12,416 nt of DNA from Streptosporangium amethystogenes (GTDB lineage Bacteria; Actinomycetota; Actinomycetes; Streptosporangiales; Streptosporangiaceae): positions 1 through 12,416 of the forward strand of contig NZ_JOEQ01000070.1 in the NCBI RefSeq assembly GCF_000721075.1, given 5' to 3'. This document shows, one piece after another, positions 1 through 8,193 of the stretch. The notes beneath the pieces are model-generated. The model made no database searches. It worked only from the letters and a program-made list of their open reading frames with translations, and had not been told where the DNA came from. The first letter of the stretch is position 1. Every line of letters starts with the position of its first letter. The position numbers and the translations under genes are program-made.

Positions 1-342
1 GATCACTCCGCCGTCGATCCGGCTGTTTCTGATGACCACGTTGTCGGCGTGGACGAGCAGGTCACCGGTGATGTGCACGCCGTCGAGCACGGTGCCCGGG
101 GCCCGGACGCGGTAGGCCGCGCCGTCCTCGTTCAGGGCCGGCGTGCTGAGCTTCGTACCGGGGAGGACGCCGGTGCACGCCGGGGTCGGGTGCTCCGGGC
201 AGCGCCCGGTGGCACCGCCGGCGGTGGCGTCACCCGTGGCGGCGGGAGCGCTCGTCGGAGTCACGTCCGAGGAGGGGCCGCACGCCGTCAGGAGTGCCAC
301 CCCGGCCGCGCAGGTGGCTGCGAGCAGGCGGGTCCATCGCAT
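1..342 (-). CDS. Secreted lipoprotein with beta-helix-like repeats (N-terminal 114 residues; C-terminus outside window)
   Basis: This reading frame starts at ATG 342 and is open to the left edge, so only the N-terminus is seen. Residues 1-21 form a lipoprotein signal peptide: Arg at 2 and 5, a hydrophobic stretch, and lipobox L-T-A-C with the lipidated Cys at 21. A Ser/Thr/Ala/Gly-rich linker follows. Residues from about 75 onward read as short rungs (VLDGVHITGDLLVHADNVVI, then RNSRIDGGVI), the pattern of right-handed parallel beta-helix proteins. Such proteins often bind, cleave or epimerise polysaccharides outside the cell. The start is supported by a GGGGTGA element 6-7 nt upstream, which contains the stop codon of the preceding RmlC-like gene. 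The 6-nt gap indicates co-transcription. Enzymatic activity cannot be judged because the helix body is missing. Lipoprotein call is firm; beta-helix call is moderately firm. Confidence 0.7.
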   Translation of the reverse strand, partial: MRWTRLLAATCAAGVALLTACGPSSDVTPTSAPAATGDATAGGATGRCPEHPTPACTGVLPGTKLSTPALNEDGAAYRVRAPGTVLDGVHITGDLLVHADNVVIRNSRIDGGVI

Positions 343-348
343 GGTCGT

Positions 349-879
349 TCACCCCACGGCATTGGAGTCGAAGAGCGGCCGCGCCCGTGAGCCGGCGTCG
401 CTGATCGTGGAAACCGGCAGCGGCCAGTGGACCCTCAGGTCGGGGTCGTCGTAGCGCACGGACATGTCCTCATCCGGATCGTGCTCCCGATCGATCCGGT
501 AGCGGACGTCGGTCTGCTCGGTCGGCGCCGGCGGCCCGGGGGGAACGTGGAGGATGACGAACGTCTCGTCGTCCGGCAGCGCCGAGATCTGCTCGCCGAA
601 GGTCGGCGAGTCCGGGCGGACGTCGACCAGCACGTCGTGCACCGCCCCGCGCGCGCACCGCGCCGGCTCGGCCTCGCCGCGACCGGACCGGCCGTGCGTG
701 CCGCGGACCGTCCCGCGCCGTGAGCGGGACCGGCTGTCCTGAATGAAGGCGGTCGGATCCAGCCCGGACCCGGCTGTCACGACGCTGTCGAAGGTCCGGG
801 TGAACAGCCCTCGGTCGTCACGGTGCGGCGTCGGTGTGAACAACAGCACCCCGTCGAGTGCCGCCCGTTCTACTCTCAT
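349..879 (-). CDS. Degenerate RmlC-like (dTDP-4-dehydrorhamnose 3,5-epimerase family) protein, 176 aa
   Basis: The protein belongs to the RmlC cupin family: DDRGLFTRTF at 21-30, RGAVHDVLVDVRPDSPTFG at 77-95 and RYDDPDL at 142-148. It is a clear paralogue of the gene at 8194-8742, about 60-65% identical by eye. It lacks conserved parts of the family: the Lys of the EAKLVR motif is Glu71 (EAEPAR), and the VPPG-LLHGYQAL loop is reduced to VPPG-PPAPT by a 12-nt in-frame deletion. The His of the R-x-x-H motif (His62) is kept. The frame has stayed open, so it could be a non-catalytic protein or an early-stage pseudogene. Start ATG 879 is preceded by AAGAAGGA about 7 nt away; a longer frame reaching upstream to 1209 only shadows the divergent GT2. 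The gene sits 40 bp from that GT2 and 6 nt before the lipoprotein gene. Confidence 0.75.
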   Translation of the reverse strand: MRVERAALDGVLLFTPTPHRDDRGLFTRTFDSVVTAGSGLDPTAFIQDSRSRSRRGTVRGTHGRSGRGEAEPARCARGAVHDVLVDVRPDSPTFGEQISALPDDETFVILHVPPGPPAPTEQTDVRYRIDREHDPDEDMSVRYDDPDLRVHWPLPVSTISDAGSRARPLFDSNAVG

Positions 880-919
880 TTGGTCATCCTTCTTTGAATG
901 GCGACCCGGAGGCGTTCCG

Positions 920-1825
920 ATGAACGACGCTGTGGAGGAGGGGGTCCCGCTCCCGGCGGGGCAGCCTGGCGAACGGTCACCACTCGTCAGCGTCGTGGTG
1001 CCGGCGCACAACGAGGAGGCCGTCATCGCGACCGGCCTGAGCCGGCTGCTCTCCGGTACGGAGCCCGGCGAGTTCGACGTCGTGGTGGTCGCCAACGCGT
1101 GCTCCGATGGTACGGCGGAGGCAGCCAGACGGGCCGGTGTGCGGGTTCTGGAGACCCCGGTGGCGGGAAAGGCCAATGCCCTGCGCCTCGGTGACGAGGC
1201 CTGCCGCACCTTTCCCCGGGTGTATCTGGACGCCGACGTCGAGCTCGGCGCGGCCTCGGTGCGAGCGCTCGTCGCCGCGGCGGGCCGGCCGGGCGTGCTC
1301 GCCTGCGCCCCGGTCCCGGTCTGTGATCTGGACGGGGTCGGCTGGATGGCCCGGCGCCTGCACAGGGTGCACGATCAGCTGATCGCGCCGTTCCGCGCAC
1401 TGGCCGGGGCGGGGGTCTACGTGCTCACCGAGCAGGGGCACGGCAGGGTCTTCCCCATGCCGGACGTGATCTCCGACGACGGCTGGGTGCACGGCGGCTT
1501 CGCGCCCCACGAACGAGTGGTGGTGCCCGAGGCCGGTTCGCTGGTGCGCCCGGCCAGGACGGTCGCGGCGCACCTGAGGCGGCGGGTGCGGGTGCGGATG
1601 GGCAACCGGCAGCTCGCGGCCCTGGGTCGTACCGCGGCCGAGGGCCGCCTGCGGCTGGGTTCCCTCGGGGCGCTCGTGGCAGGGCGGAAGGTGACCCCGC
1701 TCGACGCGGGCTGTTACCTCGCTGTCCTGTTGATGGACCGGACGCTCACCCGGGTGCGGACCCTGCGCGGTGGTCAGGTGCGGTGGGGGACCGACACCGG
1801 GAGCCGGTCCGGCCCCGGCGGTTAG
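920..1825 (+). CDS. Glycosyltransferase family 2 protein, 301 aa
   Basis: A GT-A fold inverting glycosyltransferase that would transfer a sugar from a nucleotide donor during glycan assembly in the cytoplasm. It shows VSVVVPAHNEE at 23-33 (nucleotide-binding start), VANACSDGT at 57-65, GKANALR at 83-89, a DxD-type metal site in YLDADVEL (102-109), and ISDDGWVH at 184-191 as the likely acceptor or catalytic-base region. No membrane-spanning segment is obvious apart from a short hydrophobic stretch near 264-271. Start ATG 920 has CGGAGG 7 nt upstream. It is the only plus-strand gene of the glycan cluster: its start is 40 bp from the divergent RmlC-like gene and its stop is 25 bp from the convergent methyltransferase stop. 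Donor and acceptor cannot be predicted from sequence. Confidence 0.88.
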   Translation: MNDAVEEGVPLPAGQPGERSPLVSVVVPAHNEEAVIATGLSRLLSGTEPGEFDVVVVANACSDGTAEAARRAGVRVLETPVAGKANALRLGDEACRTFPRVYLDADVELGAASVRALVAAAGRPGVLACAPVPVCDLDGVGWMARRLHRVHDQLIAPFRALAGAGVYVLTEQGHGRVFPMPDVISDDGWVHGGFAPHERVVVPEAGSLVRPARTVAAHLRRRVRVRMGNRQLAALGRTAAEGRLRLGSLGALVAGRKVTPLDAGCYLAVLLMDRTLTRVRTLRGGQVRWGTDTGSRSGPGG

Positions 1826-1850
1826 TGCGGCGGCCCCGGCACCGGAGCGG

Positions 1851-2537
1851 TCAGGCATCGGGCGGCCCGGTGATCGCGTAGACCCGGGTCGAGCCGAACG
1901 GGTCGTCTTCCACCGCCTTACGCCCTCGCTTGACCGTGCGCAGCCGCCGGAAGCGACCGGTGCCGAGGAGGAATGCCTCCTCGACCGGATTGAAGTAGAG
2001 CACCGTGACCCGCCGGGGGTTCCGGTCCACCGAGGCGATCAGCCTCCCGATCACCGTGCTGAAGACCTCGCCGCGGAAGGGGTTGTTGAGGAACACCACG
2101 CTGACGTCGTCGGGGATCTCGTAGTCGAGCACGTCGGACCGGACGAGGTCGATGTCCCCGCAGCGCAGGCGGAGCCGGGTGCCGGTGACGTTCTCGCGCG
2201 CGATGGCGTTGAGCTCCTCGGAGAGCTCGACCCCGATCACCCTTTTGAACGGGTAGTGCGAGGCGGCCTCCAGCACCATCCGTCCCATGCCGGAGCCCAG
2301 GTCGATGAAGACGTCGTGCTCGCCGACCTCGTGGCGGGGCAGCGCGCGCCGCAGGGTCTGCCAGTTCGCCGGTGAGTAGTAGACCCGGTCCCGGTGGGCC
2401 AGGCCGAACTCCTCAAGGCTCACGAACTCCGCGGTGCGCACGCCGTACCTGCGCTCGAAAAGCAGCCGGCCGATGCTCCGGCGCAACCACGCGTACGGTC
2501 GCCGGATGAGCGCCGATGGCGCGACCGATGGGCTCAT
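1851..2537 (-). CDS. Class I SAM-dependent methyltransferase, 228 aa
   Basis: A Rossmann-fold methyltransferase. Numbered from ATG 2537, motif I is VFIDLGSGMGR (76-86), the acidic end of beta-2 is IGVELSE (101-107), and LNNPF (150-154) occupies the motif IV position, resembling the N-P-P-[FY] type. It probably methylates a sugar or lipid-linked intermediate of the cluster's glycan; this is inferred from context only. The start is ambiguous. ATG 2537 forms an ATGA overlap with the stop of a possible 29-residue ORF. ATG 2549 and ATG 2588 are in frame but lack good Shine-Dalgarno sequences, and the 2540-2588 stretch has third-position composition unlike coding sequence in this frame. It is the last gene of the minus-strand run and converges on the GT2 with a 25-bp gap. 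Confidence 0.87.
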   Translation of the reverse strand: MSPSVAPSALIRRPYAWLRRSIGRLLFERRYGVRTAEFVSLEEFGLAHRDRVYYSPANWQTLRRALPRHEVGEHDVFIDLGSGMGRMVLEAASHYPFKRVIGVELSEELNAIARENVTGTRLRLRCGDIDLVRSDVLDYEIPDDVSVVFLNNPFRGEVFSTVIGRLIASVDRNPRRVTVLYFNPVEEAFLLGTGRFRRLRTVKRGRKAVEDDPFGSTRVYAITGPPDA

Positions 2538-2623
2538 TCGCGTGTCCATGAGATGCGGGCCTCGAACACTGTTTCCACGACCACCCATTCGTTCTCGTGC
2601 GAATACCGGAAGCGGCCCGCCAT
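2534..2623 (-). CDS. Candidate 29-residue small protein between GT4 and methyltransferase
   Basis: A short frame whose ATG (2623) overlaps the last base of the GT4 stop codon as TGATG, and whose TGA overlaps the methyltransferase start as ATGA. Such overlaps at both ends are typical of translational coupling. The peptide begins MAGRFRYSHENEW and ends ISWTRE. It is charged and rich in aromatics, with no membrane segment or signal peptide. Third positions are about 76% G/C (22 of 29 codons), higher than in the competing methyltransferase frame over the same bases. There is no clear Shine-Dalgarno sequence, so expression would depend on coupling. I do not recognise the sequence. The alternative is a spacer that happens to be open. 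Confidence 0.35.
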   Translation of the reverse strand: MAGRFRYSHENEWVVVETVFEARISWTRE

Positions 2624-3790
2624 CAGGAGCAGGCGGTCTCGTAGGCGGCGAGCAACGCGGCCGCGGAACGTTCCCAGGAGAGCGGGCCCCGGACGCGGGC
2701 CTGCCCGACGACTCCCATCCGGCGCCGTTCGTCGGGATCGTCGAGCAGGCGCGCGACCAGCTTCGCGAACTGCGACTCGTCGTTGGCGGGCGCGTACACC
2801 GCCGCCTCGCCGGCCGAGACCCTGGCCTCCCGCAGGTCGAAGGAGACGACCGGGCGTGCCATCGCCATGTACTCCATGATCTTGTTCATGGTGGACACGT
2901 CGTTGAGCGGGTTGAGCGGATCCGGGGCCAGGCAGACGTCCGCCGTGGACAGGTGGCGCAGCAGGTCCTTGTCCGGGATCCGGCCGGTGAACTCGACGCT
3001 GTCCGAGAGGCCCAGCCTGCGGGAGAGGGCGACCGAGTCGTCGAAGGCGTCCCCGGCTCCGACGAACACCGCGTGCCAGTCCGTACGGCCCAGCTCGTCG
3101 CGGAGCCTGGCCAGCGCCCGCAGCGCGTAGTCCACGCCGTCCTGGGGGCCCATCACGCCCAGATAGCAGAGCAGGTACGGCTTGCCGCGCTTGATCGACT
3201 CCTCGGCGGGCACCTCGTGGAACCGCTCGATCACCGGTGCGCTCCGGACGACGAACACGTCCTCGGGCCGCTTGCCGCCCCGGGTGATCGCCACCTCGCG
3301 GTAGCTCTCGTTGGTCACGATGACCACGTCGGCCGCGCGGTAGGTGAGCCGTTCGAGCCGGCACACCATGCGGTAGAGGAAGTCCTCACCGCGGTCGAAG
3401 CGGGACAGGTAGAGCTCGGGTACGAGGTCGTGCTGGTCGAACACGAATCGCGCGCCGCGCCGCTTGAGCATCCTCGCCACCAGGAACAGCAGGTCCGGCG
3501 GGTTGCAGGCGTGCACGACGTCGACCGGCCCGATACGGCGTGCCAGCCGGAAGGTGTGCCACAGCGCCGAGCCGTACTCACGCAGGTAACCGAGCGGGCC
3601 GCCGGTCGCCGCCCGCAGCGGATAGCGGTGAATCCGCACCCCGTCCAGCTCGACGTACGGCTCACTGTCCCGCCTGGTGCCGCGTGGGCAGATGACGTGC
3701 ACCTCCCACCCGGCGTCGCGCAGCGTGGTGCTCTCCTGCCACACCCGCCGGTCGAACGGTACGGAGAGATTCTCGACGAGAATGAGTGCT

Positions 3791-3801
<11 letters not shown>
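2623..3801 (-). CDS. Glycosyltransferase family 4 protein, 392 aa
   Basis: A GT-B fold retaining glycosyltransferase. The N-terminal acceptor half has ILVENLSVPFDRRVWQE (7-23) and HVICPRGT (35-42), a pattern common in exopolysaccharide GT4 enzymes. The C-terminal donor half has YLGVMGPQDGVDYALRA (213-229), FTGRIP (271-276) and the donor-binding segment STMNKIMEYMAMARP (303-317), which includes the conserved Glu310. It probably adds one sugar to the lipid-linked repeat unit at the cytoplasmic face; the sugar is unknown. The start is TTG at 3801, overlapping the last 11 nt of the GDP-mannose dehydrogenase gene. No ATG or GTG in a better position is seen, so translation is probably coupled to the upstream gene. 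The stop overlaps the ATG of the small ORF downstream. Confidence 0.9.
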
Positions 3802-5107
<1,306 letters not shown>

Positions 5108-5192
5108 CCTGCGCTGCCTCCATCGCGTCATTTCCGCGAGCCCCGGTGCGGGAGGCGATTTACTAAGCCTCGCCCGACTCACCCTTTGTTCG

Positions 5193-5259
5193 GAGAATTT
5201 CTCTCGATCGTTACGATTGTGAGAAGTGTTCACCTCGGTGGTTCGGGCGATTTTATCGC
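5193..5259. promoter_or_regulatory. Three perfect palindromes in the gap upstream of the GDP-mannose dehydrogenase gene
   Basis: The 5108-5252 gap is clearly richer in A/T than the genes around it. It holds three perfect short palindromes: GAGAA-T-TTCTC at 5193-5203, ATCGT-T-ACGAT at 5207-5217, and GCGAT-TTT-ATCGC at 5247-5259, the last covering the stop codon of the acyltransferase gene. The second and third share ATCG half-sites. They could be operators for a dimeric regulator or small mRNA hairpins. No convincing -35/-10 pair was found, only a weak TAGTAA-like element near 5160 on the minus strand. Confidence 0.35.
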
Positions 5260-6350
5260 TTTATATCACGAAATATTCGTAGCGCCTTGCGGAGGTTAGG
5301 TCCGAATGTGGACGACTTCGCCGCAGTGACCATGGCATCACCTGCCCGACGAAGGGCTTTTCTGGTCGAACTCCGGGTCACGATTCCCTGGCACACCAGC
5401 GTTTCGCCCGTTTTCGCGCGTCTTTTATATTCGTCATCACCCCGACCGAAATCGATGCGCGTGATGCCCATCGCGGGGGAGGCGGACACGATCTCGCGCA
5501 GCAGCATCCAGCCGGGGGAAAGATTGGCGAACGCCGGATCGTAGACCGGAAACCACCAGTGCAGCACGTTCTCCGAACGTAGCCCGAAATGTGCCGCGAT
5601 CAGATGGGGGCCCGCGCGCAGGGTGGACAGCACGCCGCCGAAGGAGGAGTCGCGGGTGTGCAGCAACCGGGTCAGCAGGTCATGGCGACCGGATTCGGCG
5701 AAGTAGTCCCTGGCACCGGTGGCGGCGTACTGGGCGCGCTTGAGGGCGACGACCCGGTCCAGCGCCTGCGGATCGACCGCGTCGGCGACGAAACGCACCG
5801 TCCCGTAGGTCCGCTCGGCCTTGGCGGCACGCCGGCGGGCCTGTCCCATGTTGTCCTTGCCGCTGCGGGAGGCCCGGCCGAGATACCCCTCCAACCCGCC
5901 GGAGGTGTCCGCGTACGGAGACGGCCGCCGGGACTCCACCCAGGGTTCGAACCCCGGACAGCTCTCCACCAGGTGGTCGAACTCGAAGGCGCGTACCCCG
6001 TCGGTGAGCAGGTCCAACGGGCCGAAGGTGGAACCCGGCGCGAGGACGGGGCCCTGGAAGTCCGCCGCCGGCCAGCCCGCGGGCCTGATCAGCGACCGCT
6101 CGCGATGGTGCGGAAGCAGGACGCGCACCCCACCCGAGGCGTCCGTGCCCACCGACACCCGTACCTCACGCCCACCGGCGTGTACGGCCGCGGCGAATCC
6201 GGGATGGAAGCAGGGGCTGTCCAGCAGTGGATTGCCCGCGCGCAGAGCGTGCCAGGCCTCCAGCTCCCGCGCGGTGAGCGCGTCGAACCCGACGGTCCGC
6301 AACCTTGTCGCCTCTCGCCCGGTGGACGGTTCATCCGCAGCACTGCTCAT
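5253..6350 (-). CDS. GNAT-fold acyltransferase, CelD/BioF2-like (Acetyltransf_6 type), 365 aa
   Basis: The sequence matches the large two-lobed acyltransferases found in polysaccharide clusters. Key segments are LLDSPCFHPGFAAAVHA (42-58), a basic stretch SGKDNMGQARRRAAK (163-177), the central acceptor region LRAGPHLIAAHFGLRSENVLHWWFPVYDP (244-272, read in parts), SPGWMLLREIV (278-288), and the terminal FGRGDDEYKRRAKTGE (301-316) characteristic of CelD-like proteins. It probably acylates the glycan or a precursor in the cytoplasm; the acyl group is unknown. Start ATG 6350 has a weak GGAA and lies 15 bp after the GT2 stop, so it is co-transcribed. The last 25 bases of the gene are notably A/T-rich, unlike the body. 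Confidence 0.82.
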   Translation of the reverse strand: MSSAADEPSTGREATRLRTVGFDALTARELEAWHALRAGNPLLDSPCFHPGFAAAVHAGGREVRVSVGTDASGGVRVLLPHHRERSLIRPAGWPAADFQGPVLAPGSTFGPLDLLTDGVRAFEFDHLVESCPGFEPWVESRRPSPYADTSGGLEGYLGRASRSGKDNMGQARRRAAKAERTYGTVRFVADAVDPQALDRVVALKRAQYAATGARDYFAESGRHDLLTRLLHTRDSSFGGVLSTLRAGPHLIAAHFGLRSENVLHWWFPVYDPAFANLSPGWMLLREIVSASPAMGITRIDFGRGDDEYKRRAKTGETLVCQGIVTRSSTRKALRRAGDAMVTAAKSSTFGPNLRKALRIFRDIKR

Positions 6351-6365
6351 CGTGATTCCGTTCGG

Positions 6366-7298
6366 TCAGTCGGCGAGCTTGCGCAGCCGGCGCGATGGTC
6401 GAAGCAGCGCCGTGACCGAGGCCCGCGAGGTCCGGCGACCGGTGAGCGCGCGCGCCCCCTCGCCGAGGACGACCGCGAGGTAGTAGGCGAGCGAGGCGGC
6501 CCTGCTCCTGCGCCGTCGGAACAGCTTGACCTTGTTGACGGTCAGCAGCGCGGCGAGCGTGGGGTTGACGCCGGAGTCGCCCCCGATGTGCTCGACCATC
6601 GACGCCGGTTCGTACCACAGCGTCCAGCCCCGGTCGGCGGCGCGGAGCGCGTACTCGGTCTCCTCGCTGTAGAGCAGGAAGGACTCGTCCCACGGTCCGA
6701 TCTCGCGGATGAGCTCCGTGGAGATCAGCATGGCCGCACCGGTGGCCCATGCCGCGGGGCCGGGCCGCTCGTACTCGCGGGGATCGGTGACCAGCTCGCC
6801 GAGCGTGCCGATCCGGCCCGCGAGGCCACCGCCGATCACCGCCTCGGCGAGCGCCCTGCCCACCGTGGGCGTACGGCGCAGCGAGGGCTGGAGGCTGCCG
6901 TCCGGGTTGACCAGGCGGGGAACCACGAGACCGCACCCCGGCCGCCGCAATGTCTCCATCAGGGGGACGAGCGAGCCCGGCCGCAACCGGCAGTCGGGGT
7001 TGATCACGAACACCGCGTCGAGGTGGTCGAGGTCCAGCGCGTCGACACCCGCGTTGATCGCCGAGGCGTAGCCGGCGTTCCGGCCGAGCTGGACCACCTG
7101 GAGGGGGAGACCGGTCGTCTCCCGGACGATTTCGAGGGTCCGGTCCCTGGAGGCGTTGTCGGCCACGACGACGTGGGCCAGCCGCACGCCCCGGGCACCC
7201 TCGGCGAGGGAACGCAGGCAGCCTTCGATCACGTCCGCGCTGTTGTATGTGACGGTCACGATGGCGACCCGGGAATCGTCCTTGCTCTGCGTCGGCAT
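6366..7298 (-). CDS. Rhamnosyltransferase-like glycosyltransferase family 2, 310 aa
   Basis: A GT-A glycosyltransferase of the WbbL/rhamnosyltransferase-like group. Motifs numbered from ATG 7298: VAIVTVTYNSADVI (11-24), VVADNASRDRT (44-54), LGRNAGYASAINAG (71-84), the metal site INPDCRL (99-105), WATGAAMLI (184-192), GPWDESFLLYSEETEYALR (201-219) and HIGGDSG (237-243). The order and spacing agree with enzymes that add rhamnose from dTDP-rhamnose, but the donor is inferred. Two starts are possible: ATG 7298 (chosen) and TTG 7316, six codons earlier; neither has a strong Shine-Dalgarno sequence. It follows the deacetylase stop by 31 bp and precedes the acyltransferase by 15 bp, which suits one operon. 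The C-terminus is Arg-rich (RRRR at 261-264). Confidence 0.88.
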   Translation of the reverse strand: MPTQSKDDSRVAIVTVTYNSADVIEGCLRSLAEGARGVRLAHVVVADNASRDRTLEIVRETTGLPLQVVQLGRNAGYASAINAGVDALDLDHLDAVFVINPDCRLRPGSLVPLMETLRRPGCGLVVPRLVNPDGSLQPSLRRTPTVGRALAEAVIGGGLAGRIGTLGELVTDPREYERPGPAAWATGAAMLISTELIREIGPWDESFLLYSEETEYALRAADRGWTLWYEPASMVEHIGGDSGVNPTLAALLTVNKVKLFRRRRSRAASLAYYLAVVLGEGARALTGRRTSRASVTALLRPSRRLRKLAD

Positions 7299-7329
7299 GC
7301 TGTTACCACGTTCCAATGGGAGACGGTGA

Positions 7330-8004
7330 TCAGGAAGGTCGGCCGCGGGTGCGCTTCACGGCGCGGGCGGCCAATCGGCGGGCGCGGAGCACGGATGAGG
7401 GACGGTCGTCCAGGACGTGCGTGGTCCATCCGGCATCGAGGTCGTGGCGGAGGCTGTTGCGCGGCTGGAGCCAGGAGCCGGGCCGGGCGTCACCGCCGTC
7501 GCTGGTGTAGGCGCGCGTCACCCCCGCCCTCCGCAGGCTGTCCAGCACATGCCGGTCGTAGGAGCCGAACGGGATGGCCACCCTGGAGACCGGCCGTCCG
7601 GTGAGCTCGGTGAGGGCCCGGCAGGCGCCGGTGATCTCCAGCGCCGACTGCTCGGTGTCCATCCGCCGCCAGTCGCGATGGGCCCAGCCGTGGGAGCCGA
7701 CGGACATCCCCGCCGCGACCAGCTCCCGTACCCCGTCCTCGTCAAGCCTGCCCGGCTCGCCGAGCAGACCGGCCAGGACGAAGAACTCCGCGGTGAGACC
7801 GCGGTCGAGAAGCCGGGGAAGAGCGATCTCCACATCCGAGGCGTTGCCGTCGTCGAAGGTGATCCGCACGTCCCGGCGGCCGACCACCGCGTCGAGAACC
7901 TGCTCGAACTGCTCGACGCCGACCCAGGTCAGGTCTTCACCGGGGTCGAGTTCGCGACTGGTCGTGCCGATACCGTGCACCGTGAGGTTGACGACCGAAC
8001 GCAC
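7330..8004 (-). CDS. Polysaccharide deacetylase family protein (CE4/NodB-like), 224 aa
   Basis: A carbohydrate esterase 4 protein that would remove N- or O-acetyl groups from a glycan or precursor. The metal/catalytic motifs are present in order: TFDDG at 49-53 (Asp51 as base, Asp52 as metal ligand), SHGWAH at 104-109 (His105 and His109 as metal ligands), and RVAIPFGSYD at 141-150 in place of the usual R-x-x-P-[FY]-G. No signal peptide or membrane segment is seen at the N-terminus, so it is probably cytoplasmic and acts on a precursor, or is exported some other way. The start is GTG 8004 with GAGG about 8 nt upstream. It is the first of a tight set with the GT2 and acyltransferase genes. The C-terminal 30 residues are very basic. 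Confidence 0.87.
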   Translation of the reverse strand: MRSVVNLTVHGIGTTSRELDPGEDLTWVGVEQFEQVLDAVVGRRDVRITFDDGNASDVEIALPRLLDRGLTAEFFVLAGLLGEPGRLDEDGVRELVAAGMSVGSHGWAHRDWRRMDTEQSALEITGACRALTELTGRPVSRVAIPFGSYDRHVLDSLRRAGVTRAYTSDGGDARPGSWLQPRNSLRHDLDAGWTTHVLDDRPSSVLRARRLAARAVKRTRGRPS

Positions 8005-8150
8005 TCGCGCCCTCGTTTCTGGTTCCGCGGCTCTCTTGCGGGCAGGGGGATTTCACGCGACATTCCGTTCCTGAGGCATATCGAGGGCGGGAAGCCACCG
8101 TTACAGGTGTGCGGCGTGTCACCCCATCCCGCCTCTGGCAGCGCACGTCC

Positions 8151-8186
8151 GAGAAGCCCGGTGAGAAGCCCGGTGAGAAGCCCGGT
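8151..8186. repeat. Three perfect tandem copies of a 12-bp unit
   Basis: GAGAAGCCCGGT occurs three times without mismatch at 8151-8162, 8163-8174 and 8175-8186. The block begins 7 bp beyond the stop codon of the RmlC-like gene (8194), in the 189-bp gap before the deacetylase. Perfect identity suggests recent expansion by slippage. No function is assigned, and no terminator hairpin or clear promoter was found in the rest of the gap. Confidence 0.9.
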
Positions 8187-8193
8187 GGGGAGG

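Noticed and set aside
349..1209. N-terminal extension of the left RmlC-like gene to 286 residues
   Set aside because: The extension is antisense to the GT2 gene and is not cupin-like. The paralogue starts at the equivalent of ATG 879, where a good ribosome binding site lies.
1826..1850. Terminator between the convergent GT2 and methyltransferase genes
   Set aside because: The repeated CGGCCCCGGC elements here are direct, not inverted, repeats, so no hairpin is formed.
5589..7604. Plus-strand frame of 671 codons across the acyltransferase and GT2 genes
   Set aside because: It spans two well-supported minus-strand genes and their junction and has a His/Gln/Gly-rich composition typical of antisense shadows.
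8151..8186. CRISPR-like array
   Set aside because: The 12-bp units are adjacent with no spacers; it is a simple tandem repeat.
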